The position numbers and the translations under genes were made by a program. From NCBI RefSeq assembly GCF_002532535.1, contig NZ_NQWI01000047.1, positions 1-37,642 on the forward strand: a DNA stretch of 37,642 nucleotides, in the 5' to 3' direction. Under the pieces are notes generated by a model. That model was not told the origin of the DNA, ran no database searches, and saw only the letters and a list, made by a program, of their open reading frames with translations. This DNA comes from Candidatus Viridilinea mediisalina. Its GTDB lineage: Bacteria; Chloroflexota; Chloroflexia; Chloroflexales; Chloroflexaceae. Of the stretch, positions 16,688-24,496 are shown piece by piece. Numbering within the stretch: position 1 is the first letter of the stretch; the number at the start of each line of letters is the position of its first letter.

Positions 16688-18613
16688 CTACTTCAACACA
16701 AGGAGGCGCAAGCCATTCAAGACCACCAGGATGGTGCTGCCCTCGTGCCCAATGACGCCCATGGGCAGCGAGATGCCAACCGTGAGGGTGGCCAAGATCA
16801 GCACGATGACGACGGCGAGTGCGAAGCTGATGTTTTGCCAGACGATGCGCTGGGTGCGTTTGCTCAGGCTGATGGCGTAGCTAATGGCACTCAGGTTGTC
16901 GCGCATCAGCACCACATCGGCGGTCTCTAGGGCGGCATCGGTACCGGCTGCGCCCATGGCGATCCCGCTGGTAGCGGCGGCGAGGGCTGGCGCATCGTTC
17001 ACGCCGTCGCCTACCATCGCCGTAGCGCCATAACGCTGCTCCAGTTCCTCAACGATCCGCAGCTTATCTTCGGGCAATAGGCTGGCATGCACCTCGTCGA
17101 GGCCGAGGCGTTGGCCTAGAGCTTGGGCCACCTTGGCGTTATCGCCGGTGAGCATCACGATCCGTTCCACCCCGGCGGCACGCAGGGCCGCAATCTGGGC
17201 TGTCGCTTCAGGGCGCTCACGATCCATCAGGGTGATCAGGCCGAGCCAGCGTTCGCCACGGGCAACGAGCAGGACGGTGCCGCGCCCGGCGCTTTCGAGC
17301 CGTTCGACCTCAGCAAGCAGGTCGGCGGGTACGCTCTGCCCCAAGTGGCGAAAGAGCTTGGGCGCACCCACGAGGGTTTCAACCCCATCCCAGGTGGCCT
17401 GGACGCCCATGCCGGTGATCGCTTGGAAACGCTCAGGCTCACTGGGGGTATGGCCATGATCGGCACAGTAGGCCACCAGCGCCTGGGCCAAAGGATGTTC
17501 ACTCTGGCACTCGGCGCGGGCAACCACAGTCAAGAGTTCGTCATTGGTCACACCGGGTTGGGGCAGGCAATCGGCCACCTCCGGGCGACCATAGGTAAGC
17601 GTGCCGGTCTTGTCGAAGGCCACGACCTTGACGCGGCTCAGGGCTTCGAGGTGGGCACCGCCTTTGAACAGGATGCCGCGCCGCGCCCCGTTGGCAATCG
17701 CACTGAGCAGTGCGGCGGGCACGCTGATCACCAGGGCACAGGGCGAAGCAACCGTCAGCAGCACCATGCCACGGTAGAAGTTGTCGCTAAAATCAACCCC
17801 AAACATGGGCGGCATAAGCAGAATAAAGAGCGCTACCGCACCAATCACACCCATCGCATACCACTGTTCAGCGCGGTCGAGGAAGCTCTGTGTATTGGCC
17901 TTACGCGCCTGGGCCTCACTGACCATGCCAATAATGCGTGCCAGCGTACTCTCCTCGGCGCTCTTCGTGACCTGCATATCGAGCGCACCACTCTGGTTGA
18001 GCGTGCCGGCCAACACAGTCGCGCCAACGCCCTTATGGATCGGCATCGCCTCACCCGTAATCGCTGCCTCATCAAAACTACCCGTACCCTGCACAATAAC
18101 CCCATCGAAGGGCACGCGGTCGCCGGGGCGCAGCACCACCAGATCGCCGATGGCAATCTGATCGAGCGCCACCTGCTGCACCAGCCCCTCACGCCGCACC
18201 GTCACCGTATCGGGGCGCAATTCCAGCAGGGCTGCAATCGCATTGCGCGTCCGATCCATAGCATAGGACTGCAAAACATTGCTGAGTGAAAAGAGAAAGA
18301 GCAGAATAGCCCCCTCTGTCCACGCATCGAGGTAGGCGGCCCCAAGTGCGGCCAGCACCATAAGCAGGTCAACTTCAATCGTATATTCACGCAGAGCTTC
18401 AATAATCGCCCGTACAGCATAGAAGCCACCGAAGCCATAGGTCGCCAGATTGACCGCCAAGAGCAGGCGTGGATCAACCTCAAGCCGCCCCATGATCACC
18501 CCTGCAACAATACCGACGAGGGTCAGCACGACAAAAAGCTGCTCAAAGAAGGTATCATTCAACTGGATGCGTCGTTCGGTGTGGGTGTTGGTGGTTGGTG
18601 AAAGCATGCTCAT
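16688..18613 (-). CDS. Heavy-metal P1B-type ATPase (Zn/Cd/Pb-type)
   Basis: A 641-residue metal-exporting P-type ATPase of the ZntA/CadA group. Motifs appear in order: actuator ITGEAMPIHKG; metal-binding TVASPCALVISVPAAL in a membrane helix (CPx-type, with the SPC form); phosphorylation site AFDKTGTLT with Asp334; nucleotide-binding SEHPLAQALV; LTGDNAKVAQALG; hinge MVGDGVNDAPALAAATSGIA. The final helix has GHEGSTILVVLNGLRLL, typical of Zn/Cd pumps. There is no N-terminal HMA domain or Cys-rich metal tail, so it is shorter than E. coli ZntA (732 aa). AGGAGG lies six bases before the ATG. A strong promoter and a dyad lie upstream, but no regulator gene is adjacent. Confidence 0.93.
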   Translation of the reverse strand: MSMLSPTTNTHTERRIQLNDTFFEQLFVVLTLVGIVAGVIMGRLEVDPRLLLAVNLATYGFGGFYAVRAIIEALREYTIEVDLLMVLAALGAAYLDAWTEGAILLFLFSLSNVLQSYAMDRTRNAIAALLELRPDTVTVRREGLVQQVALDQIAIGDLVVLRPGDRVPFDGVIVQGTGSFDEAAITGEAMPIHKGVGATVLAGTLNQSGALDMQVTKSAEESTLARIIGMVSEAQARKANTQSFLDRAEQWYAMGVIGAVALFILLMPPMFGVDFSDNFYRGMVLLTVASPCALVISVPAALLSAIANGARRGILFKGGAHLEALSRVKVVAFDKTGTLTYGRPEVADCLPQPGVTNDELLTVVARAECQSEHPLAQALVAYCADHGHTPSEPERFQAITGMGVQATWDGVETLVGAPKLFRHLGQSVPADLLAEVERLESAGRGTVLLVARGERWLGLITLMDRERPEATAQIAALRAAGVERIVMLTGDNAKVAQALGQRLGLDEVHASLLPEDKLRIVEELEQRYGATAMVGDGVNDAPALAAATSGIAMGAAGTDAALETADVVLMRDNLSAISYAISLSKRTQRIVWQNISFALAVVIVLILATLTVGISLPMGVIGHEGSTILVVLNGLRLLVLK

Positions 18614-18626
18614 GGCTGTCCTCCTG

Positions 18627-18660
18627 GTACATAGTAGTTCTATTTCAAACTACTATGTAC
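18627..18660. promoter_or_regulatory. Dyad operator candidate upstream of P-type ATPase
   Basis: A perfect 13-bp inverted repeat (GTACATAGTAGTT at 18627-18639 and AACTACTATGTAC at 18648-18660) with an 8-base spacer. It begins immediately downstream of the -10 element, where the transcript would start, and ends just before the ribosome site. A bound repressor would block initiation. The shape is that of a metal-sensor or BlaI/MarR-type site, but the regulator cannot be named. It could also be a 5' hairpin in the mRNA. Confidence 0.65.
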
Positions 18661-18689
18661 AGTGTACCGTTTTGAGCAGTGGTTGTCAA
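18661..18689 (-). promoter_or_regulatory. Sigma-70-type promoter for P-type ATPase
   Basis: Read on the minus strand: TTGACA (18684-18689), exactly 17 bases, then TACACT (18661-18666), directly followed by the dyad. A consensus -35 with a good -10 implies strong basal transcription, which fits a repressed, metal-inducible gene. Confidence 0.75.
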
Positions 18690-18738
18690 GGGGGCATGAG
18701 TGAGTGATACCAAATCCGATAGCCGATAGCTGATAGCC

Positions 18739-19053
18739 GGACTCTGAAAAGCTAGTTGGCATGCGTTGGAGTGCCGGCTTTAGCCGGCTGAGGTCTTTGA
18801 CAGCGATGAGAAGCCGACTAAAGTCGGCACTACGACGGTAAAGTTGAAAGCGTGTTTCTGAGAAGCTGTCTGAAAAGCTAGTTGGCATGCGTTGGAGTGC
18901 CGGCTTTAGCCGGCTGAAGCCGACACTACGACGGTAAAGTTGAAAGCGTGTTTCTGAGAAGCTGTCTGAAAAGCTAGTTGGCATGCGTTGGAGTGCCGAC
19001 TTTAGTCGGCTGAGGTCTTTGGCAGCGCTGGGAAGCCGACTAAAGTCGGCACT
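18739..19053 (+). repeat. Cluster of three nested family B repeats
   Basis: Three copies of GAAAAGCTAGTTGGCATGCG occur, the GCTAGTTGGC parts starting at 18751, 18877 and 18973. Each is followed by GGAGTGCCG and a stem (GGCTTTAGCC or GACTTTAGTC). The first two continue into ACTACGACGGTAAAGTTGAA and AGCGTGTTTCTGAGAAGC; the third ends at GTCGGCACTAC. Two stems carry an insert, AGGTCTTTGACAGCG or similar. It occupies most of the 18.69-19.16 kb gap. No gene is seen there. Confidence 0.82.
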
Positions 19054-19161
19054 ACCTACGGCGCAAACAGGAATATTCCTACGAACCTCCGCACCCCCGC
19101 AGAGCAACGCGCTTTGGTATGATAATGAGGCGAACTATTCAAGATTACATTGGGGTCATAC

Positions 19162-20121
19162 ATGTCCACTTTCATGCGCCCGGTCTGGAATCCCGATTGG
19201 CTCCCTGGTTGTACGGCGACGACTCTGGAGTTACCACCGAGCTATGACGGCCCGTGCATTGCCACCTTGGTGCGGCGGCAAGCGCCACGGCCCAACGGGC
19301 GGGCGGTGCTCTACCTGCACGGCTTTAGTGACTACTTCTACCAATTGCATCTGGCTGAAGGCTTCGCGGCCCACGGCTACGACTTTTACGCCTTGGATCT
19401 GCGGCGCTACGGACGTTCATTGCTGCCCCATCAGCGTCCCAATTTCTGCCGCGATCTGCGCGAATACTTTGTGGAGATTGACCGGGCGATTGAGATCATC
19501 AATGCCGATTGGTTGTTGCTCAATGGCCACTCGACAGGCGGGCTGCTTGCGGCGCTCTATGCCCATACGGGCCACTACTACGACCGCATCAACGCGCTTT
19601 GGCTCAACAGCCCCTTTGTCGAAATCAATGCGGTTGGAGGCGAATGGGCTTTTGCCGCCTGCATCGAGCAACTAGGGGCCGTTTGGCCCGGCTTCGCAGT
19701 GCCAGGGGTGCTTTCGTCGCGCTATGTAGAGAGTATCCACTGCACCCAACGCGGTCACTGGAACTTCGACCTCAACTTGAAGCCGCTGATGGGCTGGCCT
19801 GCGTATGCGGGCTGGTTCCGCGCCATCCGTCGTGCCCAGCGCCAATTGCAGGCCGGCTTCGGCATCAGTTGCCCCATCCTGCTCATGCATGCGGCCCGTT
19901 CGCATCGCGGTAAGCTCTGGAGTGACGCTTTTACCTGTAGCGACAGCGTGCTCAATATCCAACACATGCTACAATATGGCCCCAGCCTAGGGCGCAACGT
20001 CAAACTCTGCGCCATCGAAGGCGGCATGCATGATCTTGTCCTCTCTGCCCCCCCCGCCCGTGCCCAGGTCTTTGCCGAGTTGTTTGCTTGGCTTGACACC
20101 ATGTACGATTGTAGATTGTAG
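19162..20121 (+). CDS. Alpha/beta hydrolase (monoacylglycerol-lipase / S33-like)
   Basis: A 319-residue cytoplasmic alpha/beta hydrolase of the Hydrolase_4 type. The oxyanion segment is VLYLHGFSDYFYQ. The nucleophile elbow GHSTGG carries the catalytic Ser. YALDLRRYGRS precedes it, and the likely catalytic His lies in EGGMHDLVLS. Relatives act as lysophospholipases or monoacylglycerol lipases, but the substrate is not determined. ATG at 19162 is preferred (GGGG seven bases upstream); a GTG at 19150 is in frame. The last four residues (DCRL) and the stop codon are supplied by an ATTGTAGATT repeat, so the natural C-terminus may have been replaced. A lipid-related role near the wax-ester genes is possible but not shown. 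Confidence 0.82.
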   Translation: MSTFMRPVWNPDWLPGCTATTLELPPSYDGPCIATLVRRQAPRPNGRAVLYLHGFSDYFYQLHLAEGFAAHGYDFYALDLRRYGRSLLPHQRPNFCRDLREYFVEIDRAIEIINADWLLLNGHSTGGLLAALYAHTGHYYDRINALWLNSPFVEINAVGGEWAFAACIEQLGAVWPGFAVPGVLSSRYVESIHCTQRGHWNFDLNLKPLMGWPAYAGWFRAIRRAQRQLQAGFGISCPILLMHAARSHRGKLWSDAFTCSDSVLNIQHMLQYGPSLGRNVKLCAIEGGMHDLVLSAPPARAQVFAELFAWLDTMYDCRL

Positions 20122-20134
20122 ATTGTAGATTGTC
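20104..20134 (+). repeat. Family A core repeat at the hydrolase 3' end
   Basis: ACGATTGTAGATTGTAGATT and one more unit, ending GATTGTCTATTT. The TAG inside the third unit is the hydrolase stop codon (20119-20121). Only the core of family A is present here. Confidence 0.8.
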
Positions 20135-20150
20135 TATTTCTGAATTTTTT

Positions 20151-20244
20151 GTTAGCGCGAAGAAGCCTTGGGCTAGCAACCACCGCGCCGCTGGCTGAGC
20201 CTGTCGAAGCCAAGCGGCGCGGCCCAGAACTTCTTCGCGCTAAC
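20151..20244. repeat. Nested inverted-repeat element (GTTAGCGCGAAGAAG)
   Basis: Perfect 15-bp ends, GTTAGCGCGAAGAAG at 20151-20165 and CTTCTTCGCGCTAAC at 20230-20244, enclose a second interrupted palindrome (CCGCGCCGCTTGGC-type arms). Total about 94 bp, no coding capacity, flanked by T runs. It looks like another miniature element, seen once in this window. Confidence 0.75.
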
Positions 20245-20261
20245 AATTTTTTCCACATTCA

Positions 20262-20336
20262 CCTCTGTGCCTCTGTGGTGAAAATCTCTGTATCTCTCTG
20301 CACCTCTGTGGTGAAAATCTCTGTATCTCTCTGTAC
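20262..20336 (+). repeat. CTCTGTG-type repeat with two 31-bp copies
   Basis: Two exact copies (20270-20300 and 20303-20333) begin CCTCTGTGGTGAAAATCTCT. They end four bases before the ATG at 20341, so they occupy the place of the glycosyltransferase leader and ribosome site. Related to 9228-9309. Confidence 0.8.
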
Positions 20337-20340
20337 CGCT

Positions 20341-21480
20341 ATGCACATTGGGGTTGACTACACTGCTGCGGCGTGGCAAGGGGCTGGGATTGGGCGCTAC
20401 ACCCGCGAGTTGATGCGGGCGGTGGTGGGCCTTGATCCGCAGGTGCGCTATACCTTCTTCTATGCCGCTAGGGGCTTGCCCCCCACTGCGCCCTACGTGG
20501 CCGAGCTACGGGCGCTCTGTGCGGCCCATGCCAATGTACGTGCCCGCCCGTTGCCGATCAGCCCGCGCCAGCTCACGATTCTCTGGCAGCGCCTCCGTCT
20601 GCCGCTGTACGCCGAATGGCTGGCTGGTGCCTTCGATCTGCTGCACGCCCCGGATTTCGTTCTGCCCCCCACACGGGCACGCACCATCCTCACCGTGCAT
20701 GACCTCACCTTCATGGTACACCCGGAGTGCGCCGATGCGGGTCTGCGCCGCTATTTGGCGCGGGCGGTGCCGCGCTCGTTGCACCGAGCCGACCTCGTGC
20801 TGGTTGATTCGCAAGCCACCGCAGCCGACCTCGCACGGCTCTTGGGCGTCCAAGGCCCCAAGGTGCGTCTGCTCTACCCTGGGGTAGATGCCCGCTTTCG
20901 CCCCTTGCCCGCCAGCGCAACCGAACCCCTACGCGCCAGTTTGGGGCTACCGGCCAACTTTTTGCTCTTCGTTGGCACGCTCGAACCACGCAAGAACTTG
21001 GTGCGCCTGCTCGAAGGCTTTGCCCAAGCCAAACTGCCCCCAGATCTAGCCCTGGTCATTGCCGGACGGCGCGGATGGATGGAGCAAGCGATTTTTGCCA
21101 CCGTCGCCCGTTTGCAACTGCAAGATCGCGTCAAATTCCTTGATTTTGTTGCTGACGCGCAGCTTCCAGCGTTGTATAATTTAGCACAGGCTTTTGTTTA
21201 TCCTTCGCTTTACGAAGGATTTGGCCTACCCGTCCTCGAAGCCCTCGCCTGTGGTACCCCAGTGCTCACGGCCAACAGCGCCAGCCTCCCCGAAGTTGCC
21301 GGGGCGGCTGCGATCTTCGTAGATCCACACGATCCCTTGGCAATTGCCGGTGGCATTGAGCAGACGTTACGCGAGGCGGAGCGGTTACGTACCATTGGCC
21401 CGGAACAGGCCCGACGCTTTTGTTGGACGCAGGCTGCCGAGCGCCTCTTGGCTTGTTATACTGAAGTTTTAGGAGCATAG
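20341..21480 (+). CDS. Glycosyltransferase family 4 protein
   Basis: A 379-residue GT-B glycosyltransferase of the GT4 (group 1) family, which transfers sugars from nucleotide-sugar donors to lipid or glycan acceptors. The N-terminal acceptor lobe starts MHIGVDYTAAAWQGAGIGRY and contains LLHAPDFVLPP and TVHDLTFMVHPE. The donor lobe has FLLFVGTLEPRKNLVRLLEG and the GT4 signature YPSLYEGFGLPVLEALACG, including the E-x7-E pair that holds the nucleotide sugar. The start is the ATG at 20341; an in-frame start at 20149 would translate repeats only. The upstream region is a 31-bp direct repeat, and no clear ribosome site is visible. It probably acts in surface polysaccharide synthesis with the loci at 24-30 kb. 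Confidence 0.9.
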   Translation: MHIGVDYTAAAWQGAGIGRYTRELMRAVVGLDPQVRYTFFYAARGLPPTAPYVAELRALCAAHANVRARPLPISPRQLTILWQRLRLPLYAEWLAGAFDLLHAPDFVLPPTRARTILTVHDLTFMVHPECADAGLRRYLARAVPRSLHRADLVLVDSQATAADLARLLGVQGPKVRLLYPGVDARFRPLPASATEPLRASLGLPANFLLFVGTLEPRKNLVRLLEGFAQAKLPPDLALVIAGRRGWMEQAIFATVARLQLQDRVKFLDFVADAQLPALYNLAQAFVYPSLYEGFGLPVLEALACGTPVLTANSASLPEVAGAAAIFVDPHDPLAIAGGIEQTLREAERLRTIGPEQARRFCWTQAAERLLACYTEVLGA

Positions 21481-21767
21481 CTCAGCCCCCGGCGGGGGGA
21501 TGGGAGGCTTCGCCTCCTCCAAAAAACGAGGTTTGGGGCGTAGCCCCATACGCATTACGTTAGACCCCTGGCGGGGGTTTGGGGGAGGCGAAGCCTCCCC
21601 CAAAAAAACTCTTTTTGTGTCGTGTTGGCAGCGAAGCTGCCAACACGACACAAAAAACGAAGTTTGGGGCGTAGCCCCAAAAGCGGGTTGTAGGGCGGTA
21701 GCCCCAAAGCGGGTCGTAGGGCGATAGCCCTTACCTCATAATCGCATCAAGCAATAGAGAATCACAC
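21481..21767. repeat. Patchwork of GC-rich hairpin repeats
   Basis: The gap holds several stem-loop repeats and no gene. GGGAGGCTTCGCCTCC lies at about 21506, GGGGGAGGCGAAGCCTCCCC at about 21583, and a perfect 16-bp stem (GTGTCGTGTTGGCAGC, GAA loop) at 21618-21652. GGGGCGTAGCCCC copies and two GGGCG(G/A)TAGCCC units follow to 21731. Blocks are shared with 12884-12921 and 1328-1384. The 21618-21652 hairpin could terminate the glycosyltransferase transcript. Confidence 0.75.
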
Positions 21768-22412
21768 ATGATGACTCAAAAACCGAACATGATCGCCGAG
21801 GCACTCAGCCGGGGGGCAGTGCCGGGGCGTGGCTATACGCTGGCGCGGATCATTTCCCAGATCTTGCACCCCATTCCCTTGTCGCTGATCAGCCTGATCA
21901 TCATCGGGATATTTGGAATCGAAGCGACGCGTGAAGGTTTCATGTGGGCACTCTTCACGGCATTTTTGCAGATCATCCCACCGATGATCTTCTTCATCGT
22001 GCGCCTACGCCAAGGGGCCTACAGCGATGATGATGTATCGATCCGTTCACAGCGCAACGAACTCTACTTCTTCGGCATTGTCAACCTCTTGGTTGGGCTA
22101 TTGCTGCTCAACCTCTTGGCTGCCCCCTTGCCCTTCCGCGCCCTCGTGGCCGCTGCGGCGCTGGTGAGTGCCATTGCCTGGGCCATCAACCTCGCCTGGA
22201 AGATCAGTGTTCACTCTGCGAGCATGGGTTCGACCGCTACCATTGCGGCTATCTACTACGAACCCCTTGGGCTCCTGCTCTGGAGTTGCGCCCTCGTCTT
22301 GGGTTGGGCACGGGTACGCACCCGCAACCACACCCCGCTCCAAGTGGTCGCGGGCCTCACACTTGCGACTGCGGGGGTCTTGGTGACCTTCATGGCCTTT
22401 GGGTTGCGTTGA
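21768..22412 (+). CDS. PAP2-like multi-pass membrane protein
   Basis: A 214-residue integral membrane protein with about six hydrophobic segments (for example LSLISLIIIGIFGI, ALFTAFLQIIPPMIFFIV, GIVNLLVGLLLLNLL, LVAAAALVSAIAWAINLAW, LLLWSCALVLGWARV). The order of polar motifs between helices, YSDDDVSIRSQRNE, then KISVHSASMG and RTRNHTPLQVVAG, resembles the three motifs of the phosphatidic acid phosphatase type 2 superfamily. The first motif is degenerate. If active, it would remove phosphate from a lipid phosphate such as a polyprenyl or phosphatidyl species. The ATG has no strong ribosome site; an alternative ATG lies one codon later. Confidence 0.65.
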   Translation: MMTQKPNMIAEALSRGAVPGRGYTLARIISQILHPIPLSLISLIIIGIFGIEATREGFMWALFTAFLQIIPPMIFFIVRLRQGAYSDDDVSIRSQRNELYFFGIVNLLVGLLLLNLLAAPLPFRALVAAAALVSAIAWAINLAWKISVHSASMGSTATIAAIYYEPLGLLLWSCALVLGWARVRTRNHTPLQVVAGLTLATAGVLVTFMAFGLR

Positions 22413-22453
22413 ACATTTGGGTATGTTACATACATGATGTAATAGGTAAAAAC

Positions 22454-22744
22454 ATGAAACATGCAGATCTGCTTAAACATCAGCGGGAAGCAATTATGGA
22501 TATTGCAACCCATTATGGGGCTTCAAACGTTCGTGTTTTTGGGTCGGTTGCAAGAGGTGAAGAGAATGATTATAGTGATATAGATCTTCTGGTTGACCTC
22601 GAACCAGGAAGAACCCTGCTCGATCTTGGTGGTTTACTCATGGATCTTCGGGAGTTATTACAAGTTCAGGTTGATGTTGGTACCACAGCTATGCTTAAGG
22701 AGCGCATCCGTGATCGTGTTCTAGCTGAGGCAATACCATTATGA
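22454..22744 (+). CDS. mntA: MntA-like minimal nucleotidyltransferase antitoxin
   Basis: A 96-residue MNT-fold nucleotidyltransferase. The signature GSVARGEENDYSDIDLLVDL (Gly30 to Leu49) holds the GSxxRG turn and the catalytic Asp42 and Asp44. In studied type VII pairs the MntA antitoxin neutralises its HEPN toxin by adding AMP units to the toxin tyrosine. The stop codon overlaps the start of the HEPN gene as ATGA (22741-22744), indicating translational coupling. The start at 22454 is chosen by family length; the longer in-frame version would overlap the membrane protein gene. Codon use is more AT-rich than in the neighbours, which suggests acquisition by transfer. Confidence 0.9.
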   Translation: MKHADLLKHQREAIMDIATHYGASNVRVFGSVARGEENDYSDIDLLVDLEPGRTLLDLGGLLMDLRELLQVQVDVGTTAMLKERIRDRVLAEAIPL

Positions 22745-23076
22745 GATCAACAAGCGAGCGCTTGTATGACATCCTTGAAGCCATAGATCGTATTGAACGC
22801 TATAGCATTCAAGGTCAGCATGCATTTGCACATGAAGAATTGATCCAAAATTGGATTGTACATCACTTGCAAATTATTGGTGAGGCTGCCAATGCTCTAC
22901 CTGAAGAGATACGTGCGCTCAGATCCGATGTTCCATGGCGCAATATCATAGGCATGCGCCACATTTTAGTGCATCACTATTTTGCTATTGATCTCGATGT
23001 TACTTGGAACGTAATTGAAAAACACCTACCGGATCTGAAAGATGCCATAACTTCCATAATTGAAAAATCTAGTTAG
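22741..23076 (+). CDS. hepT: HepT-like HEPN ribonuclease toxin (DUF86)
   Basis: A 111-residue all-helical HEPN protein. The RX4HXY active site is intact: Arg73, His78 and Tyr80 in RHILVHHY. The N-terminal helices (ILEAIDRIERY, HEELIQNWIVHHLQIIGEAA) are typical of DUF86. In the characterised system the toxin cleaves RNA (tRNA in one study), and its tyrosine is the modification site for MntA. It overlaps mntA by four bases. No defence genes surround it, so it may be a stand-alone toxin-antitoxin module. It is AT-rich like mntA. Confidence 0.92.
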   Translation: MRSTSERLYDILEAIDRIERYSIQGQHAFAHEELIQNWIVHHLQIIGEAANALPEEIRALRSDVPWRNIIGMRHILVHHYFAIDLDVTWNVIEKHLPDLKDAITSIIEKSS

Positions 23077-23110
23077 GGAATAGTTTCATGCCACTTTACC
23101 GTTGGCACCA

Positions 23111-23210
23111 TTAGGTAGTGCCGACGGTAGTCGGCTAAGGTCGCCGACAACCCCCGGATGCCGACTAACGTCGGCACTACGACGGTGAAGCTGAAAGCGT
23201 GTTTCTGAAG
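23111..23210 (+). repeat. Family B-related palindromic repeat
   Basis: GTAGTGCCGACGGTAGTCGG and the complementary-type GCCGACTAACGTCGGCACTA flank a short centre (AGGTCGCCGACAACCCCCGG). This is followed by ACTACGACGGTGAAGCTGAA and AGCGTGTTTCTGAAGCC, the same tail as in the 18739-19053 cluster. The remainder of the 23077-23422 gap (23211-23422) shows no gene or recognisable signal. Confidence 0.75.
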
Positions 23211-23422
23211 CCATCCCTTAGCGCGAAAAATTCGATCCTACACCGTTTCATCAGGCGACCCTGCGAAAAAGCTGGCAATCGCGGCCCGGAAGGGCAATGT
23301 GGGCGAAACCAATTCATCATGGGGGGCGATGATAGTGGTGTGTTGGTAATTGCATCCCATTGGGCATCGAATGAGCGTGTGACCAATGCTGGTACAGAGG
23401 TTGTTTGCATGGGTACACCTTG

Positions 23423-24496
23423 CTACCGACGCTTCGAGAAAATATACAAGATAAACCCGCCCACCACGATACTCCAGAAGTTGATCAAGCGATCAAGGAA
23501 GGTAATCGCAATACCCAAGCTGGGCGCGATGCTGAAGAGGGTGAGGACGGCAGTGATGGTGCCCTCTACGACGCCGAGCCCAGCGGGGGTGATGGGCATC
23601 GCGGTGAGCAATGAGGATGCAAGGGCCACAAAGACGATGGCGGCCAGCGAGAGCGTGGCTACTTCAGGGCCAAAGGCTTCGATCACAAAGTAGAGCCGAC
23701 AACCCTCGAGCATCCAGATGGCGCTGGTGAAGAGGAAGAGCCGGGGGAGCACCGCTGGGCTGAAGGAACTGAGTGCGGCATGCTCAAAGCGCTCGTAGAC
23801 GCTCTGCAGACGGCGGGGGATGAAGCGCCGAATGATCGGGCTAAACCAGTGCATGCTGGCTAGTCCCACCAAGATCAGCACCACCAGCAAGCCCCCGAAA
23901 CCAAAGACTATCTGCGTTCCGTCGGGCATGCGTGGGCCAAAGGTAATCCAGGCCGAGATCATAAGTAGCCCAAAGAGCCCCAACATATCGAGTAACCGCT
24001 CGGCAAAGATGGTTCCAAATGCTGAGGAAAATGAGACCTTGCCATTATGCTTGAGCAGGTAGCCCCGGTAGGCATCCCCCAACTTGGCGGGCACAATGCA
24101 GTTGGCAAACCAAGAGAGGTAGATATACTCCATCATCGCAGGCAATGAGGCCCAGCTCTGCCGCCCTTCGGCCACAGGCACGCCAGCGTTATGCAAGAGC
24201 ATGCGCCAACGGAGTGCCCGTAGGGGAAAGGTGGTATAAAAGACCCCCAAGCCCAAGAGTAGCATCCAGCCATTGACCTGCTGGATATACTGCCACGTCT
24301 CGGTCAGATTAATATCCAACCCACGTAACACAAAGAGGACAATAGCAATTGCCAAAGCAAAAGAGATCAGTGTACGCGGACTGCGTAGCCGCTCCCAGAG
24401 CGCGAACCCACCTTGTTCGACCTCAGCCTCTGGCGAGCGTGCCGCTTCGTTTTCTGGCTCGTCCGCCATGCGTCCTTTCGTTTCGTCAACCATCAT
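23423..24496 (-). CDS. Flippase-like membrane protein (LPG synthase TM-region family)
   Basis: A 357-residue polytopic membrane protein of the UPF0104 / lysylphosphatidylglycerol synthetase transmembrane-domain family (PF03706). After a charged cytoplasmic start (about 1-35) there are about eight hydrophobic segments. Family signatures are FPLRALRWRMLL, WFANCIVPAKLGDAYRGYLL, FAERLLDMLGL and PITPAGLGVVEG. The soluble aminoacyl-transferase half of MprF is absent, so this is the stand-alone flippase-like form often found in glycolipid and polysaccharide loci. The start may be 24496 or the adjacent ATG at 24493; AGG lies just upstream. It lies downstream of the epimerase gene in the same direction, about 190 bases away. 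Confidence 0.85.
   Translation of the reverse strand: MMVDETKGRMADEPENEAARSPEAEVEQGGFALWERLRSPRTLISFALAIAIVLFVLRGLDINLTETWQYIQQVNGWMLLLGLGVFYTTFPLRALRWRMLLHNAGVPVAEGRQSWASLPAMMEYIYLSWFANCIVPAKLGDAYRGYLLKHNGKVSFSSAFGTIFAERLLDMLGLFGLLMISAWITFGPRMPDGTQIVFGFGGLLVVLILVGLASMHWFSPIIRRFIPRRLQSVYERFEHAALSSFSPAVLPRLFLFTSAIWMLEGCRLYFVIEAFGPEVATLSLAAIVFVALASSLLTAMPITPAGLGVVEGTITAVLTLFSIAPSLGIAITFLDRLINFWSIVVGGFILYIFSKRR

Noticed and set aside
17123-18289. 388-codon open frame on the plus strand
   Set aside because: Antisense to the P-type ATPase, whose motifs are complete. The translation is His/Gln-rich with no recognisable domain.
18739-19053. Possible CRISPR array (three spaced similar repeats)
   Set aside because: Units are unequal (126 and 96 bp apart), contain internal palindromes and modules found elsewhere, and the intervening sequence is itself repeated. 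There are no cas genes.
22286-22453. Longer N-terminus for the MntA-like gene
   Set aside because: It would overlap the PAP2-like gene in another frame and add residues without similarity to MNT proteins. The ATG at 22454 gives the usual length.
23199-23693. Plus-strand frame of 164 codons
   Set aside because: Its first part is repeat and featureless sequence, and its second part is antisense to the well-supported flippase-like gene.
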